A stretch of DNA of 59,793 bases from Pseudomonadales bacterium (lineage in GTDB: Bacteria > Pseudomonadota > Gammaproteobacteria > Pseudomonadales > Ketobacteraceae): contig JAGUVW010000064.1 of the NCBI GenBank assembly GCA_020062665.1, forward strand, positions 1 through 59,793. The letters are read 5' to 3'. Positions 17,901 to 26,169 of the stretch are shown piece by piece; within the stretch, counting starts at the first letter, position 1, and every line of letters begins with the position of its first letter. The notes under the pieces were generated by a model that was given only the letters and a program-made list of their open reading frames with translations, was not told the DNA's origin and ran no database searches. Both the position numbers and the translations under genes were made by a program.

Positions 17901-19069
17901 CCCAATGCCAGTTGCGGGTTCGCCGTCAGACGCCAGTCGCGATACAGCACTCCGTTCAGGCGATCCTGCACGGTAAAACCACCGCCATCGAAATCCAGCC
18001 ACAACTCCCGCTCCAGCGACAGCTGATTGGGCGACGGTTGCGGATCACCGCGCCGCAATTCCACCAGCGTCATCGCCTCGCCGGCTTGCAGACGATAGGC
18101 CGGCAGGGATTTCCAGGCATCCGGCAACGCGGTTTGATGGGGATCGATGCTTTCAACACCTTCGACGCGAATCTGCCGCAACGCCGGCATGGATTCGATC
18201 ACCCAGACTTCCTCTTCCGGCCAGAAGGCATCGGCAGCGGTTTCCAGCTGCACTTTTTCCACCGGGCCATTGCGGTGAGCATCCAGGCGGATCATCCACT
18301 GTCCGGGGCGCAACTGCACCCGCAGCCGGCCATCGGCTTCGATACGTGCCGGCAGCGGACTGTCGAATGCACGCGGCACAAACTGGTCGAACAGCACTTT
18401 GCCCAGCAACATTTCCCGCGGCTTGCCGCCCACTTCCAGTTCCACGACGGTATTCAGGCGAAAGGGAATGTCATCCTGCAACTGCCGGAATACGCGCAGG
18501 CTCAATTTGTCTTCGCTGCCGCCACTGGTTTCCGCTTCAACCGGTTGCTGCCGTTCCACCAGCCACAAACGTCCATCCCGATCCAGTTGCGGATGCGCGA
18601 TCAACGCACCATTGCGCCACAGTTTGACCAGCGCGGTACGCGGGGGAATTAACAGGGATTCGGGTAAACGGGTGAAGGGAATACTGCCACTGACCTGATA
18701 GCGCCCTTTCGGCAGACGCAGCTGCGGCACGCCCTGACGCTCCACCACCAGCGCCTTGTTGCCGTTCACTTCCACATCGAGGGGCCAATAACCATCGGAA
18801 CCCGGCAGCGGCAGATCACTTTCGGCGAACAGTTCCCAGTCCTGACTGAACTGCACCGCGTTGGGCGTGACTGTCACCGACAGCCGCCCCGGCCAGGCAC
18901 ATTGCTTGTATTTGAAATCGGCGAAATAGAACGGGCAGGTCGCCGTGTGTTCGCCGTGCAGCGCCCAATCCTGCCAGGGTTTCAGCGCGTCCGGCACCGC
19001 CACCGTCGCCGCCCAGGCCCACTGCCCCACACTCCACAGCACCACCAGCCACACACAACGCCACGCCAT
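14960..19069 (-). CDS. Large membrane protein of unknown function, internally duplicated
   Basis: 1369 residues. I do not recognise a named family. A signal peptide (about 1-21) is followed by a long beta-rich soluble part (about 22-470), a first cluster of hydrophobic helices (about 476-580), two more helices (about 680-735) and a second soluble part (about 750-1165). At least four C-terminal helices follow (about 1175-1345). The two soluble parts begin alike. Cys45 and Cys57 precede GRLSVTV and a WPLDVEVNG strand. In the second half a Cys pair (DCTPAC, about residue 766) precedes GQRLTLRF and a QWRIDGVVLNG strand. This points to an ancient internal duplication. It is probably an inner-membrane protein with large periplasmic domains. 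It overlaps the CxxC redox gene by four bases. Confidence 0.75.
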   Translation of the reverse strand: MAWRCVWLVVLWSVGQWAWAATVAVPDALKPWQDWALHGEHTATCPFYFADFKYKQCAWPGRLSVTVTPNAVQFSQDWELFAESDLPLPGSDGYWPLDVEVNGNKALVVERQGVPQLRLPKGRYQVSGSIPFTRLPESLLIPPRTALVKLWRNGALIAHPQLDRDGRLWLVERQQPVEAETSGGSEDKLSLRVFRQLQDDIPFRLNTVVELEVGGKPREMLLGKVLFDQFVPRAFDSPLPARIEADGRLRVQLRPGQWMIRLDAHRNGPVEKVQLETAADAFWPEEEVWVIESMPALRQIRVEGVESIDPHQTALPDAWKSLPAYRLQAGEAMTLVELRRGDPQPSPNQLSLERELWLDFDGGGFTVQDRLNGVLYRDWRLTANPQLALGSLELNGQPQVITLLEGTPGVEVRQGQLDALALSRIAAGDSVHHRTLASAGWQHDVDRLSARVQMPPGWRVFTVTGVDSAHNTWTGSWSVWDIFIVLIAIVAVVRLRGVVAGVICALALLLIYPEAPEFLYLWLNLIAVMAILFMLPEGKLRRFINLYGTAAALVLALWLLSFMVEQARLGLYPQLHQPWVQMGDSYYSYSGSARDADFAVPAAAPAEYAADAVMSQESSAAALVKASRPEPRRAQPKIERMDPNLAAQTGPGRPNWQWIETTLYWSGPVTQAESFELYLLTPWENRLLAWLRVLLGVLMLVSVIGVKKINGQWKMSPWRSRIAQPAAVVLIACLGLTAQVPEANASDLPDAALLQELKQRLLKEQDCTPACIGIERLYVALDGQRLTLRFSAHTLQSLYWPLPDSQQQWRIDGVVLNGEPHLLRRPESEGGQLQVMLPAGRHDLQLTGEVGARAFQLTFPLLPHNIAVQAPGWDVRGVENSRLQSNALYFEPHATQTTRTETAQQKQLTPDPVPPFVSVRRQLRLGLNWYLETSVQRIAPQQGGITLEIPLLPGESVTSQTLEVENGKVRVHIKPGQGSVTWYSALDKTSRLTLVADSSGHWSEQWIVDPSPLWHVQSEGIAPVKETGVVNQWQPRWQPYPGEQLTLNIHRPEAQAGATTTIDQVQQIVTPGQRESRHQVRFHLISSKGSEQRIDLPPGSRITQVKVNDESRAVDEDSQRVIVPVNPGQHWVDVEWRETVELSTRVNTPTVNLNAPYVNHSINLHVPDGRWVLFAGGPAMGPAILFWGVLIVTIVVAFALGRLRHLPVKTWHWVLLVLGLCAGWIQLMIFIVLWFVLMEKRSKLDPQRMTRTGFNLMQLGLALLSVGTFFALVAAIPNGLLGTPDMGVVGNGSSQHQLNWFVDRGDGALSQAWFISIPLWIYRGLMLVWSLWLALKLLSWLKWGWQAFTHEGYWRSDKIQKPDQAGPAS

Positions 19070-19199
19070 TCTGACATTCCCCTGTTCAGGTCATCGCGAA
19101 TTCCGTGGCGATCATAACAAAGACGCACCACCCCTGCCTGATTGTTGAACTCAGACCGGAATGGTGCCAGTTTGGGATGTTCGTTATTTGAACAGGTTC

Positions 19200-20399
19200 T
19201 CAGCCGGCCAGACGATTGGCAAAGCGCTGGAACGCATCGCCATAGCCACGGGACTGGCCACGATCGGAATGCAGACGGCCGATCAGATCGGCATAAAGGG
19301 ATTGCCAGTTGGAAGGCGCCTGCGGAATGGCGGCGAGTTTGCTGGCACCTTCGTTGGCCTGCTTCGCAAAATCACCCAGACGCGCAAACATGTCCTGATA
19401 AGGATTCATGCGGGCCGGCCCTGCCATGTTCTGCACCGCCACATAGGTATCACGCACAACGACAGTATCCGACTGGTTCATGTTCACCGCGAACGACGCC
19501 AGCTGCTCGGGATTCATGCCCACATTCATGGCCTGGTCGAAAGCCAGTTCCACATCGCCGCCGTAAAACGTTTCCGCCACATCGTTGACCTGACTGAACA
19601 GCTCATTGAGCGCCGCCAGCTCGCTTTCGTTCAGATCGCCTTCCACGCTGAACGACAGATTGTCGAAGCTGGACATATTGATTTCGAACGCATCGATGCT
19701 CGTATTGCCATCCTGATATTTGAATTGATCGCTGGAAAACGACTGCCCGGAATTCACCAGGATTTTCACCCGGTCGCCTTCCTGGGTCACCACTTCCATC
19801 TCGAAACTGCGGCTGCTTTCCAGCATCACCTGACTGCGGCTGGCCTGAAATCCGTTACCCGCCACCGGAGCCGGTTGTGTCGGCGCATCCAGTTCCACGC
19901 CAAACAATTCTTCACCGAGTGCCTGCATGCCATCAGCAATCAGATTCACGGTTTCATAGAACGTATCCTTGGTGGTGCCCGAGAACATATTCTGGCCGGC
20001 GATAATGTCTCGACCTTCACGCAAGCCGCGCTCGATACCTTTCAGACCCTGCTGGTAAAGCGACTGCAGGCGTTCCTGGCTGGCACCGTTGGCTTTTTCC
20101 TGCGCCAGACGATCCGCCACGAATCCCACAATGCGATCTGCCACCGCCTGGGGGGAATAATCCGTTTCAGTGTCGCTGGTGTCCTCCGGCGCATTGGGCG
20201 CGTTCACCGCCGGAAAGCGGCTCTGCACCGATGCCTGCAAGCGCTCATAGGCCATGGTCAGCGTGGCCTGGATCGATTGCGCAGACACGCTGCCCGTCTC
20301 GGCCTGTCCAGGCCCGCCACGATTCGGCATGCCGGAACGCTGCCAGGCCGGCACTCCACCGGAAAAATCACGCTGAAACAAAGGCTTGAACGCTAACAT
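19200..20399 (-). CDS. DUF5610-like hypothetical protein
   Basis: 399 residues, no signal peptide or membrane segment. The N-terminal part (about 30-170) contains the helical segment FSGTTKDTFYETVNLIADG, followed by MQALGEELFG, which resembles DUF5610 domains. The C-terminal part has a compact region around SRSFEMEVVTQEGDRVKILV that looks like a beta sandwich, then a helical tail. Function is unknown. ATG 20399 (MLAFKPLF) has AGGAG nine bases upstream, so the longer frame extending to 20651 is not used. It is divergent from the next coiled-coil gene. Confidence 0.7.
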   Translation of the reverse strand: MLAFKPLFQRDFSGGVPAWQRSGMPNRGGPGQAETGSVSAQSIQATLTMAYERLQASVQSRFPAVNAPNAPEDTSDTETDYSPQAVADRIVGFVADRLAQEKANGASQERLQSLYQQGLKGIERGLREGRDIIAGQNMFSGTTKDTFYETVNLIADGMQALGEELFGVELDAPTQPAPVAGNGFQASRSQVMLESSRSFEMEVVTQEGDRVKILVNSGQSFSSDQFKYQDGNTSIDAFEINMSSFDNLSFSVEGDLNESELAALNELFSQVNDVAETFYGGDVELAFDQAMNVGMNPEQLASFAVNMNQSDTVVVRDTYVAVQNMAGPARMNPYQDMFARLGDFAKQANEGASKLAAIPQAPSNWQSLYADLIGRLHSDRGQSRGYGDAFQRFANRLAG

Positions 20400-20613
20400 G
20401 ATGGGTGACTCCTGGCTGCTGCCCGCAGACGAATAGACCGATGACCACCATCCCGACAGCAGAATGAGACTGGCTTGCCTTGTTGTCGGCCGCAACGCGT
20501 GAATCTTTAGCCGGAATAACCGCCGCACTATCAAGGCGTTAAGAACTTCACCCAGATGCACAAATGAATAATTGAGCCATACTTTCCTGATCATTCGAGG
20601 CAAAAGGGTTGCC

Positions 20614-21636
20614 ATGCTGTCCGCTATTTCTACCGAAGTTCTGATTGGCATTCAGGTGCTGGTGTTTCTGGTGCTCGTCATCGGAATGCTGCTGTTGCTG
20701 GTGCGACGGCAGAAAAAAACCATCGCCCAACTGCAGGCCATTCTCACGGAATACAAAGACGACATCAGTGGCGACAGTCTGGTACGCCATTTTCAGCTCG
20801 AGATCGACAACACCGCCGCCCATTGCAAACAGGACAGTGTGGCCCTGAAGCCGGATCTGTCCGCCGAGGACATGGCCATCGCGCTGCGCTACAGCGCACT
20901 GCAAACCGAACTGGCACTGGTGCAGGACACCATTGGCACCCGCGCGCCCTGGCGCGAACAGATCAAACGCTACGAAGAACTGGCACAGAGAATCCACGAA
21001 ATGATTCAGGCCCGGGTTGAACAGGCCACTCGCGTGCTGAAAGACGCCCACAACGACGAGCTGGAAGACCGCGCCAAAACCATCCAGCAGCTGGAAACCA
21101 CCCGCGCCGATCTGCAACAACAGGTCAAGCAGCTCAAACCCCTGCAGGATTTTGTGCGCGCCATCGTCGACAGCTCCTTTGCTCCCAATGAAATCGAACA
21201 GAAGCTGCATCGCTCCCTGCTGGACATCTGCGAGAACTTCACCGGCACGGAAAAGCTGCGGGAACTGGTGTTCCTGCTGCACGAGGCCTTCCACGAGATG
21301 GGCGCCCGCAATGACAACACCATGATGCAGTATCAATCCGCACCCGCGCCCTACGACGACGCCGAAGCCCGCAAAGTCATCGAGAAGTTCAACGAGGAAA
21401 GTGCTGCCATGGTGGAAAAAATCCACCTGCTCAGCAACGAGAACAAACAACTGATGCTGGAGAACGAGCAACTGCGCCAGTCTGGATCAGCCGCCGGCGA
21501 AGACGGCCAGCCCATGGTAGCCGGACTGAAACTGTTGATCGAAAAGCAGAAAGAGGAAATAGTCTCTCTGCAAAACAACTTCAAGGAGCTGGAAGAAAAA
21601 TACCTGGAACTCTACGCAGAAAAAGCCGGCGGCTGA
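20614..21636 (+). CDS. Membrane-anchored coiled-coil protein, unknown function
   Basis: 340 residues. One transmembrane helix near the N terminus (about 8-32, IQVLVFLVLVIGMLLLLVRR) anchors a cytoplasmic, mostly helical and heptad-rich body. Coiled coils occupy about 35-60, 110-200 and 260-340. A central segment (about 185-250, LDICENFTGTEKLRELVFLLHEAF) looks like a small globular helical domain. No catalytic motif is seen. Start 20614 (MLSAIST) fits AAGGG upstream. It converges on the next gene, which is also coiled-coil, with 14 bases between the stops. Confidence 0.7.
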   Translation: MLSAISTEVLIGIQVLVFLVLVIGMLLLLVRRQKKTIAQLQAILTEYKDDISGDSLVRHFQLEIDNTAAHCKQDSVALKPDLSAEDMAIALRYSALQTELALVQDTIGTRAPWREQIKRYEELAQRIHEMIQARVEQATRVLKDAHNDELEDRAKTIQQLETTRADLQQQVKQLKPLQDFVRAIVDSSFAPNEIEQKLHRSLLDICENFTGTEKLRELVFLLHEAFHEMGARNDNTMMQYQSAPAPYDDAEARKVIEKFNEESAAMVEKIHLLSNENKQLMLENEQLRQSGSAAGEDGQPMVAGLKLLIEKQKEEIVSLQNNFKELEEKYLELYAEKAGG

Positions 21637-21650
21637 CACCGGCCCGCGCT

Positions 21651-23243
21651 TCAGCCATCGCCGCCCTTCTGTTTTGACTGAATACCCTGCGCCACCTTGG
21701 TGATGGTTTTGGCGAACGCGGGATCGATCAGATCCTGCATCTTGAAGAACTCCCGCAGCGCATCCTCGAGTTTTTTCAGCTCCATGTTCAGGCGAATGCT
21801 TTTCTGGTCACCGGGCGGAATGCCCAGGCTCTTGCGCAGATCCTGGGCGAAGATGTTGATCAGCCGCGCCAGCTTGTCCTGCTGCTTGCCTACGCTCCGG
21901 TCGAAGTTCTGCAGCACTTCATGGCTGCGCAGAATCAGCTGTTCCACCTGGGTTTTCTGCCGCTGCACCGCCTGTGCGGCTTCGATGGCGGTCAGGCGGG
22001 CTTCGGCACCTTTCATCAGCGTGCTGATGTGATCCTTGATACGTTCATAGCGATCCTTGTCGTCCCGCGGCGGGTCCTGAATAAGCAGGCAACAGCCCGG
22101 CTGGTACAGCAACAGATGATTGATATCCACCAGCGCCCCCTTGCCACGGTGCTGATCCAGCAGCGTCTTGAGCTGAATATCCCCCGACTTCGACGCCACA
22201 TAGAAATATTCACCACCCTTGCGCACACCCACCACGGTCTTCAGGCCGAAGGTGGAAATGGTACGCGACATATCCTGCGCCAGCTGCTCCACCGTATGGC
22301 AATTGAAGCTGCTGAGCATGAATAGAATCACGATACCCAGATCCGCACTGGACATATAGGCGTTGTAGACGGCATTCGAGGACGCAGCCAGCTCCTGTTC
22401 CAGCGTGCGGATTTTCAGTTGCAGGGATTGCACATCGGTGTCCACAACCGGCGCTGGCGATGGCGGCGCGACGGCTGGCGCAGCGGGCACGGACTCCAGC
22501 TTGGCATACCTGTCGGTGCGTGTCACCGCGTCCCGCGCCAGGCGATGTTGTGTCAGTTCTTCTTCTAGCCGCACGATCTGCTTGCGCAGTTTGGCGATGT
22601 CATCGTTCTTTTCGTGCAGGGTGTCCTTCAGAAACAGGATTTCTTCATTGGCCTTTACGTTCAGCGCTTCCTTGCGATCGTATTCCTTTTCCAGCTGCCG
22701 CAATTGCTTTTCCAGCATCTTCAGCACATTACCCTGAATGGCGCTGGTGTCTTCAGCCGTTTTGTAGTGAATGATGTGGGATTGCGTAGCACCGGAAGGC
22801 GGCGCACGCTCGATGCGAGTGGCTTCCTGATCGAGTTTTTCGGTGAGCTCGAAAAAGAACTGGCGGAAACGATCGGAGTTGTTCAGGCGCTCGCGGTAGA
22901 CTTCGGTGAGCGCATCAGGCCGCAACGCCAGCGCATCCTTGTCCAGGGTCTGGATGAAACGCTCGTGAGTGAGATAGGCCAGCACTACCGGCTGCAGCCG
23001 CGCCCGCAGAATGCGCCAGAAATTGGCATCGTCGGGCGCGAACGGCAAGGCTGACTTTTCTGCTTCCAGGAACAGGCCACGCAGGATGGCAATCTGCTGG
23101 TCGATGTTGGCTTCCGGGTCAAGCAAGGTATCGTCCGCCAGCCCCAGTTCCTGTTTGCGGCGAAACGTCATCTGCAAGGCGAGTTCGATGAACTCGGCCA
23201 GCTGCTGCATGCGTTCGCGCTGACGGGAAGTGTCCGTTGACAT
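21651..23243 (-). CDS. Coiled-coil protein with a possible GAF-like domain, unknown function
   Basis: 530 residues, cytoplasmic. The N-terminal third (about 1-160) is helical. A coiled coil follows (about 165-225, LEKQLRQLEKEYDRKEALN). A globular central region (about 295-410) with strands such as KTVVGVRKGGEYFYVASKSGD and LLLYQPGCCLLIQDPP has the look of a GAF or related sensor fold, although this is inferred from pattern only. A long helical C-terminal part (about 410-530) ends in QSKQKGGDG. It is tail to tail with the membrane-anchored coiled-coil gene. I do not recognise the family. Confidence 0.68.
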   Translation of the reverse strand: MSTDTSRQRERMQQLAEFIELALQMTFRRKQELGLADDTLLDPEANIDQQIAILRGLFLEAEKSALPFAPDDANFWRILRARLQPVVLAYLTHERFIQTLDKDALALRPDALTEVYRERLNNSDRFRQFFFELTEKLDQEATRIERAPPSGATQSHIIHYKTAEDTSAIQGNVLKMLEKQLRQLEKEYDRKEALNVKANEEILFLKDTLHEKNDDIAKLRKQIVRLEEELTQHRLARDAVTRTDRYAKLESVPAAPAVAPPSPAPVVDTDVQSLQLKIRTLEQELAASSNAVYNAYMSSADLGIVILFMLSSFNCHTVEQLAQDMSRTISTFGLKTVVGVRKGGEYFYVASKSGDIQLKTLLDQHRGKGALVDINHLLLYQPGCCLLIQDPPRDDKDRYERIKDHISTLMKGAEARLTAIEAAQAVQRQKTQVEQLILRSHEVLQNFDRSVGKQQDKLARLINIFAQDLRKSLGIPPGDQKSIRLNMELKKLEDALREFFKMQDLIDPAFAKTITKVAQGIQSKQKGGDG

Positions 23244-23345
23244 TGAGGGCTCCGTGCAAGGCCGTCCAGATTAAGCCTAGCAGGTGAAGGCAACCTCCGC
23301 GTTCAGCACCCCGCTGCAAATTCAACGCGCCCTCAATTCCCGGCG

Positions 23346-25529
23346 TTACTGCGTTGCCTTGGGTTTGAGTGTCAGTTCCCAGCAGTGATGAATGGGCTTG
23401 CCCTTGGTGGCGAAATCCGGCGGCAGGCTGGCCTGGGTAATATCCTTCACGCCGTATTTGGCCGCCAATCCTTCCGCCAGTTTGAACCCCCTGAAATTGT
23501 TGGAAAATATCACCAGTCCACCGGGTTCCAGCCGCTTCATCACCAGATCCAGCAATTCCTCGTGCGCCGCCTGCACGTCGAAAAAACCCTGCATACGCTT
23601 GGAATTGGAGAACGTCGGCGGATCAACAAAGATCAGATCGAACTGATCGTTGGTTTCCTTCAGCCACTTCATGCAGTCGCTGCGAATCAACTGATGGCTG
23701 GCTTCGGCAAAACCATTCAGATAGAGATTGTTGCGCGCCCACTCCAGATAAGTGGCCGACATATCCACCGACACGGTTTTTTTGGCGCCACCAAAAGCAG
23801 CATGCACGGTTACCGCGCCGGTATAGCAGAACAAATTCAGAAAGCGTTTGCCCTGCGCCAGTTGCTGCAGTCGCAACCGGGTGGGCCGGTGATCCAGGAA
23901 CAGGCCAGTGTCCAGATAATCATCCAGGTTCACCAGCAGCTGGGCGCCGCCTTCTTCCACCACCATGGTGCGTTTCTGGTCATTCAGTTTCTGGTACTGC
24001 TGATTGCCCTTCTGGCGCTGGCGACTTTTCAGGTGAATGCGACTGGGCGCTACATCGAATACCTGACGCAACGTGGCCAGTGCATCATCCAGGCGCTTCG
24101 CTGCTTTTTCCGGGTCAACCGTTTTGGGCGGCGCGTATTCCTGCACATGAAAATGGCCGTTGTACCAGTCCAGCGCCAGGTTGTATTCGGGAATGTCAGC
24201 ATCGTACAGACGATATGCACACACATTCTCGCGCTCTGCCCATTTCACCAGTTGCTTGAAATTCTTCTTCAGCCGATTGCCAAAATCCGGCGCCGCCATG
24301 GTGTCGGATTCGCCACCGCGCAACTGCAATGGCACTGGTTGAAACAGCGGCGCGCGCGGCACCACGGTGCCACTGCGGATAAAACAGCGAATAGGGCCAT
24401 TGAACACGCGATGGGTCTGCGGATCTTCCAGCTGCAACACATCGGCAAACTCGATCTGGTTGGTGATCAATGCCACCCGCCACTGCTGACAATTCTGCTG
24501 CAGTGCACGGGCAATGGCGCGGTACAGATAAATCAGGTTGCTGTCCTTATCTAGACGCTCGCCATAAGGCGGGTTGCACACCACAAAACCACCGGCTGCT
24601 GCGGCTTTCTCGTGCACATGGAAATGCGCCAGCTCGCGCCGCTCCAGATGAATGCAGCCTTCCAGCCCCGCTGACTTGATGTTGCGTCCCGCCGCCTGAA
24701 TTGCGTGAGGGTCGGCATCGTAACCCTTGATGGAAAATTGCAGTTGTTCCGACTGATCCTGCAGCGATGCATCAGACACGGTCTGTTGCCACAACGCATT
24801 GTCGTGATAACGCCAGCATTCAAAACCAAATCGGCGGCGCAACAATCCCGGCGCCATGTTCGCCTGCATCATCGCTGCTTCGATCAACAGCGTGCCCGAT
24901 CCGCACATGGGGTCGATCAGTTGCGGTTTATCGGCCTGGGGCCAACCCGCCGCCATCAACAAGCCCACCGCCAGGGTCTCCTTCATCGGTGCATCATTTT
25001 GTGCCACGCGATAACCGCGTTTGTGCAAAGGCTCACCAGAAAGATCCAGTGCCACGCTCACCAGCTCCCGATCAAAGTGCACATGAATGCGCATGTCGGG
25101 ATCACGGGTGTTCACATTGGGGCGCTCGCCGGTGAAATGGCGAAAATGATCCATGATCGCGTCTTTTGCTTTCAGCGTCAGGAATTGCGTGTTGACATTG
25201 ACACTCGCATCCGCCGACGTGGAAATGGCAATGGAATGTGCATTATCGAAGTGATCGTGCCACAGCACCGTGCGCAGCTGATCGTAAAAATCCTGTTCGT
25301 TCCTATAAGGAAAATGGATCAGCGGCAATAAAACCCGCGATGCCACCCGCGACCATAAGCAAATGTTATATAGCGCCTGGGGCGACGCCGGCCCCTCCAC
25401 CGCGCCCCTCAACACGCTGTATTCCCCACCGGCAAGCGTTTGAATTTCCTGCAGTAAAAAATTTTCCAGCCCGCCACCGCAGGTCACCACCAGTCGCGCC
25501 GAGTTCCAGTCGAAAGTTGTCATCGTCAA
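23346..25529 (-). CDS. rlmL: RlmKL, bifunctional 23S rRNA methyltransferase
   Basis: 727 residues. The fused enzyme methylates G2445 (N-terminal RlmL part) and G2069 (C-terminal RlmK part) of 23S rRNA. The N-terminal half contains a THUMP domain (about 50-160), the SAM-binding segment IDPMCGSGTLLIEAAMM and catalytic NPPYGERL. The C-terminal half has LNLFCYTGAVTVHAAFGGA and the motif DPPTFSNSKRM. A TTG start at 25529 has AGGA at a proper six-base distance; the ATG two codons later is the alternative. Between it and rmf lie divergent promoters. Confidence 0.95.
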   Translation of the reverse strand: MTMTTFDWNSARLVVTCGGGLENFLLQEIQTLAGGEYSVLRGAVEGPASPQALYNICLWSRVASRVLLPLIHFPYRNEQDFYDQLRTVLWHDHFDNAHSIAISTSADASVNVNTQFLTLKAKDAIMDHFRHFTGERPNVNTRDPDMRIHVHFDRELVSVALDLSGEPLHKRGYRVAQNDAPMKETLAVGLLMAAGWPQADKPQLIDPMCGSGTLLIEAAMMQANMAPGLLRRRFGFECWRYHDNALWQQTVSDASLQDQSEQLQFSIKGYDADPHAIQAAGRNIKSAGLEGCIHLERRELAHFHVHEKAAAAGGFVVCNPPYGERLDKDSNLIYLYRAIARALQQNCQQWRVALITNQIEFADVLQLEDPQTHRVFNGPIRCFIRSGTVVPRAPLFQPVPLQLRGGESDTMAAPDFGNRLKKNFKQLVKWAERENVCAYRLYDADIPEYNLALDWYNGHFHVQEYAPPKTVDPEKAAKRLDDALATLRQVFDVAPSRIHLKSRQRQKGNQQYQKLNDQKRTMVVEEGGAQLLVNLDDYLDTGLFLDHRPTRLRLQQLAQGKRFLNLFCYTGAVTVHAAFGGAKKTVSVDMSATYLEWARNNLYLNGFAEASHQLIRSDCMKWLKETNDQFDLIFVDPPTFSNSKRMQGFFDVQAAHEELLDLVMKRLEPGGLVIFSNNFRGFKLAEGLAAKYGVKDITQASLPPDFATKGKPIHHCWELTLKPKATQ

Positions 25530-25640
25530 TTCTGTTCCTGTGATAACTGGCTGAATTACAAGGATTCAGCGAAAAATTAGTCAATTTTCCGGTATTGCCC
25601 GGACTCATAAAAATGTGATGTCTTTATGAAAAACTATTCA

Positions 25641-25669
25641 TCGACACGACTGTCCAACTTGGATATTAA
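25641..25669 (+). promoter_or_regulatory. Likely sigma-70 promoter of rmf
   Basis: TCGACA (25641-25646) and TATTAA (25664-25669) lie 17 bases apart and match the -35 and -10 consensus at five and four of six positions. Transcription from here would give a leader of about 108 bases before the rmf start codon. Confidence 0.55.
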
Positions 25670-25687
25670 TGAAAGTCCGTCTGCAAG

Positions 25688-25697
25688 AAAGGAGGTG
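25688..25697 (+). promoter_or_regulatory. Perfect Shine-Dalgarno-like sequence in rmf leader, no start codon at normal distance
   Basis: AAAGGAGGTG contains a nine-base match to the complement of the 16S rRNA 3' end. It is nearly 90 bases before the rmf ATG and is not followed by ATG, GTG or TTG at usual spacing. CTCCT abuts the rmf ATG (25779-25783) and could pair with the AGGAG in this element. It may be a standby or regulatory site; this is inference. Confidence 0.45.
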
Positions 25698-25783
25698 CCT
25701 GCCACGTTCGCTTCCCGGCAAGAAGAAACCAGAATACCAATCTTCCAAAGCAAAACCATTTATGGAAAAGAGGTTGATCTCCT

Positions 25784-25987
25784 ATGAAGAGACAAAAACG
25801 CGACAGAAGCAGCAGAGCCTTTACACGCGGATATCAAGCCGGCCTCGGAGGGCGCTCCAAAGAATCCTGTCCTTTTACCGACATTCCGACTCGACAACAC
25901 TGGCTTAGCGGCTGGCGCGAAGGGCGTGCCGACCAATGGTCTGGCTACGTTGGGGTTTCCGGCGTTCACAAGATCGCGAACGTTTGA
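25784..25987 (+). CDS. rmf: RMF, ribosome modulation factor
   Basis: 67 residues, small and basic. RMF pairs 70S ribosomes into inactive 100S dimers in stationary phase. The start MKRQKRDR and the segments GYQAGLGGRSKESCPF and WLSGWREGRADQW match the family closely. The usual Cys-Pro and WREG features are present. The local Shine-Dalgarno (AGAGG, ten bases before ATG) is weak and long-spaced, while a perfect one lies far upstream in the leader. It is a single-gene unit divergent from rlmKL. Confidence 0.95.
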   Translation: MKRQKRDRSSRAFTRGYQAGLGGRSKESCPFTDIPTRQHWLSGWREGRADQWSGYVGVSGVHKIANV

Positions 25988-26143
25988 CCTCTCGACTGAT
26001 TTGAACCACTGAGGAGTTGATATTTCTCACTCGGAACAAGACCTGAATCGGAGGTTGAGCCGATTCCATCGAACGTCTTCTCAACCATGGCTTTTCAATA
26101 GCGAGTGACTCCATCACTCGGGCAGCTGCGACTGCCAACCACG

Positions 26144-26169
26144 CAGGGGCTTCCAGGGGGAAGCCCTTG
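26144..26169. terminator. Hairpin between rmf and pyrD
   Basis: GGGCTTCC pairs with GGAAGCCC around a short G-rich loop, just past the pyrD stop. The T-rich tail is poor on both strands, so it may be only a weak terminator. The 180 bases between rmf and pyrD hold nothing else that I can identify. Confidence 0.4.

Noticed and set aside
25669-25908. Open frame overlapping the rmf leader and gene
   Set aside because: No family resemblance and it overlaps rmf in another frame; kept only as a rival explanation for the leader element.
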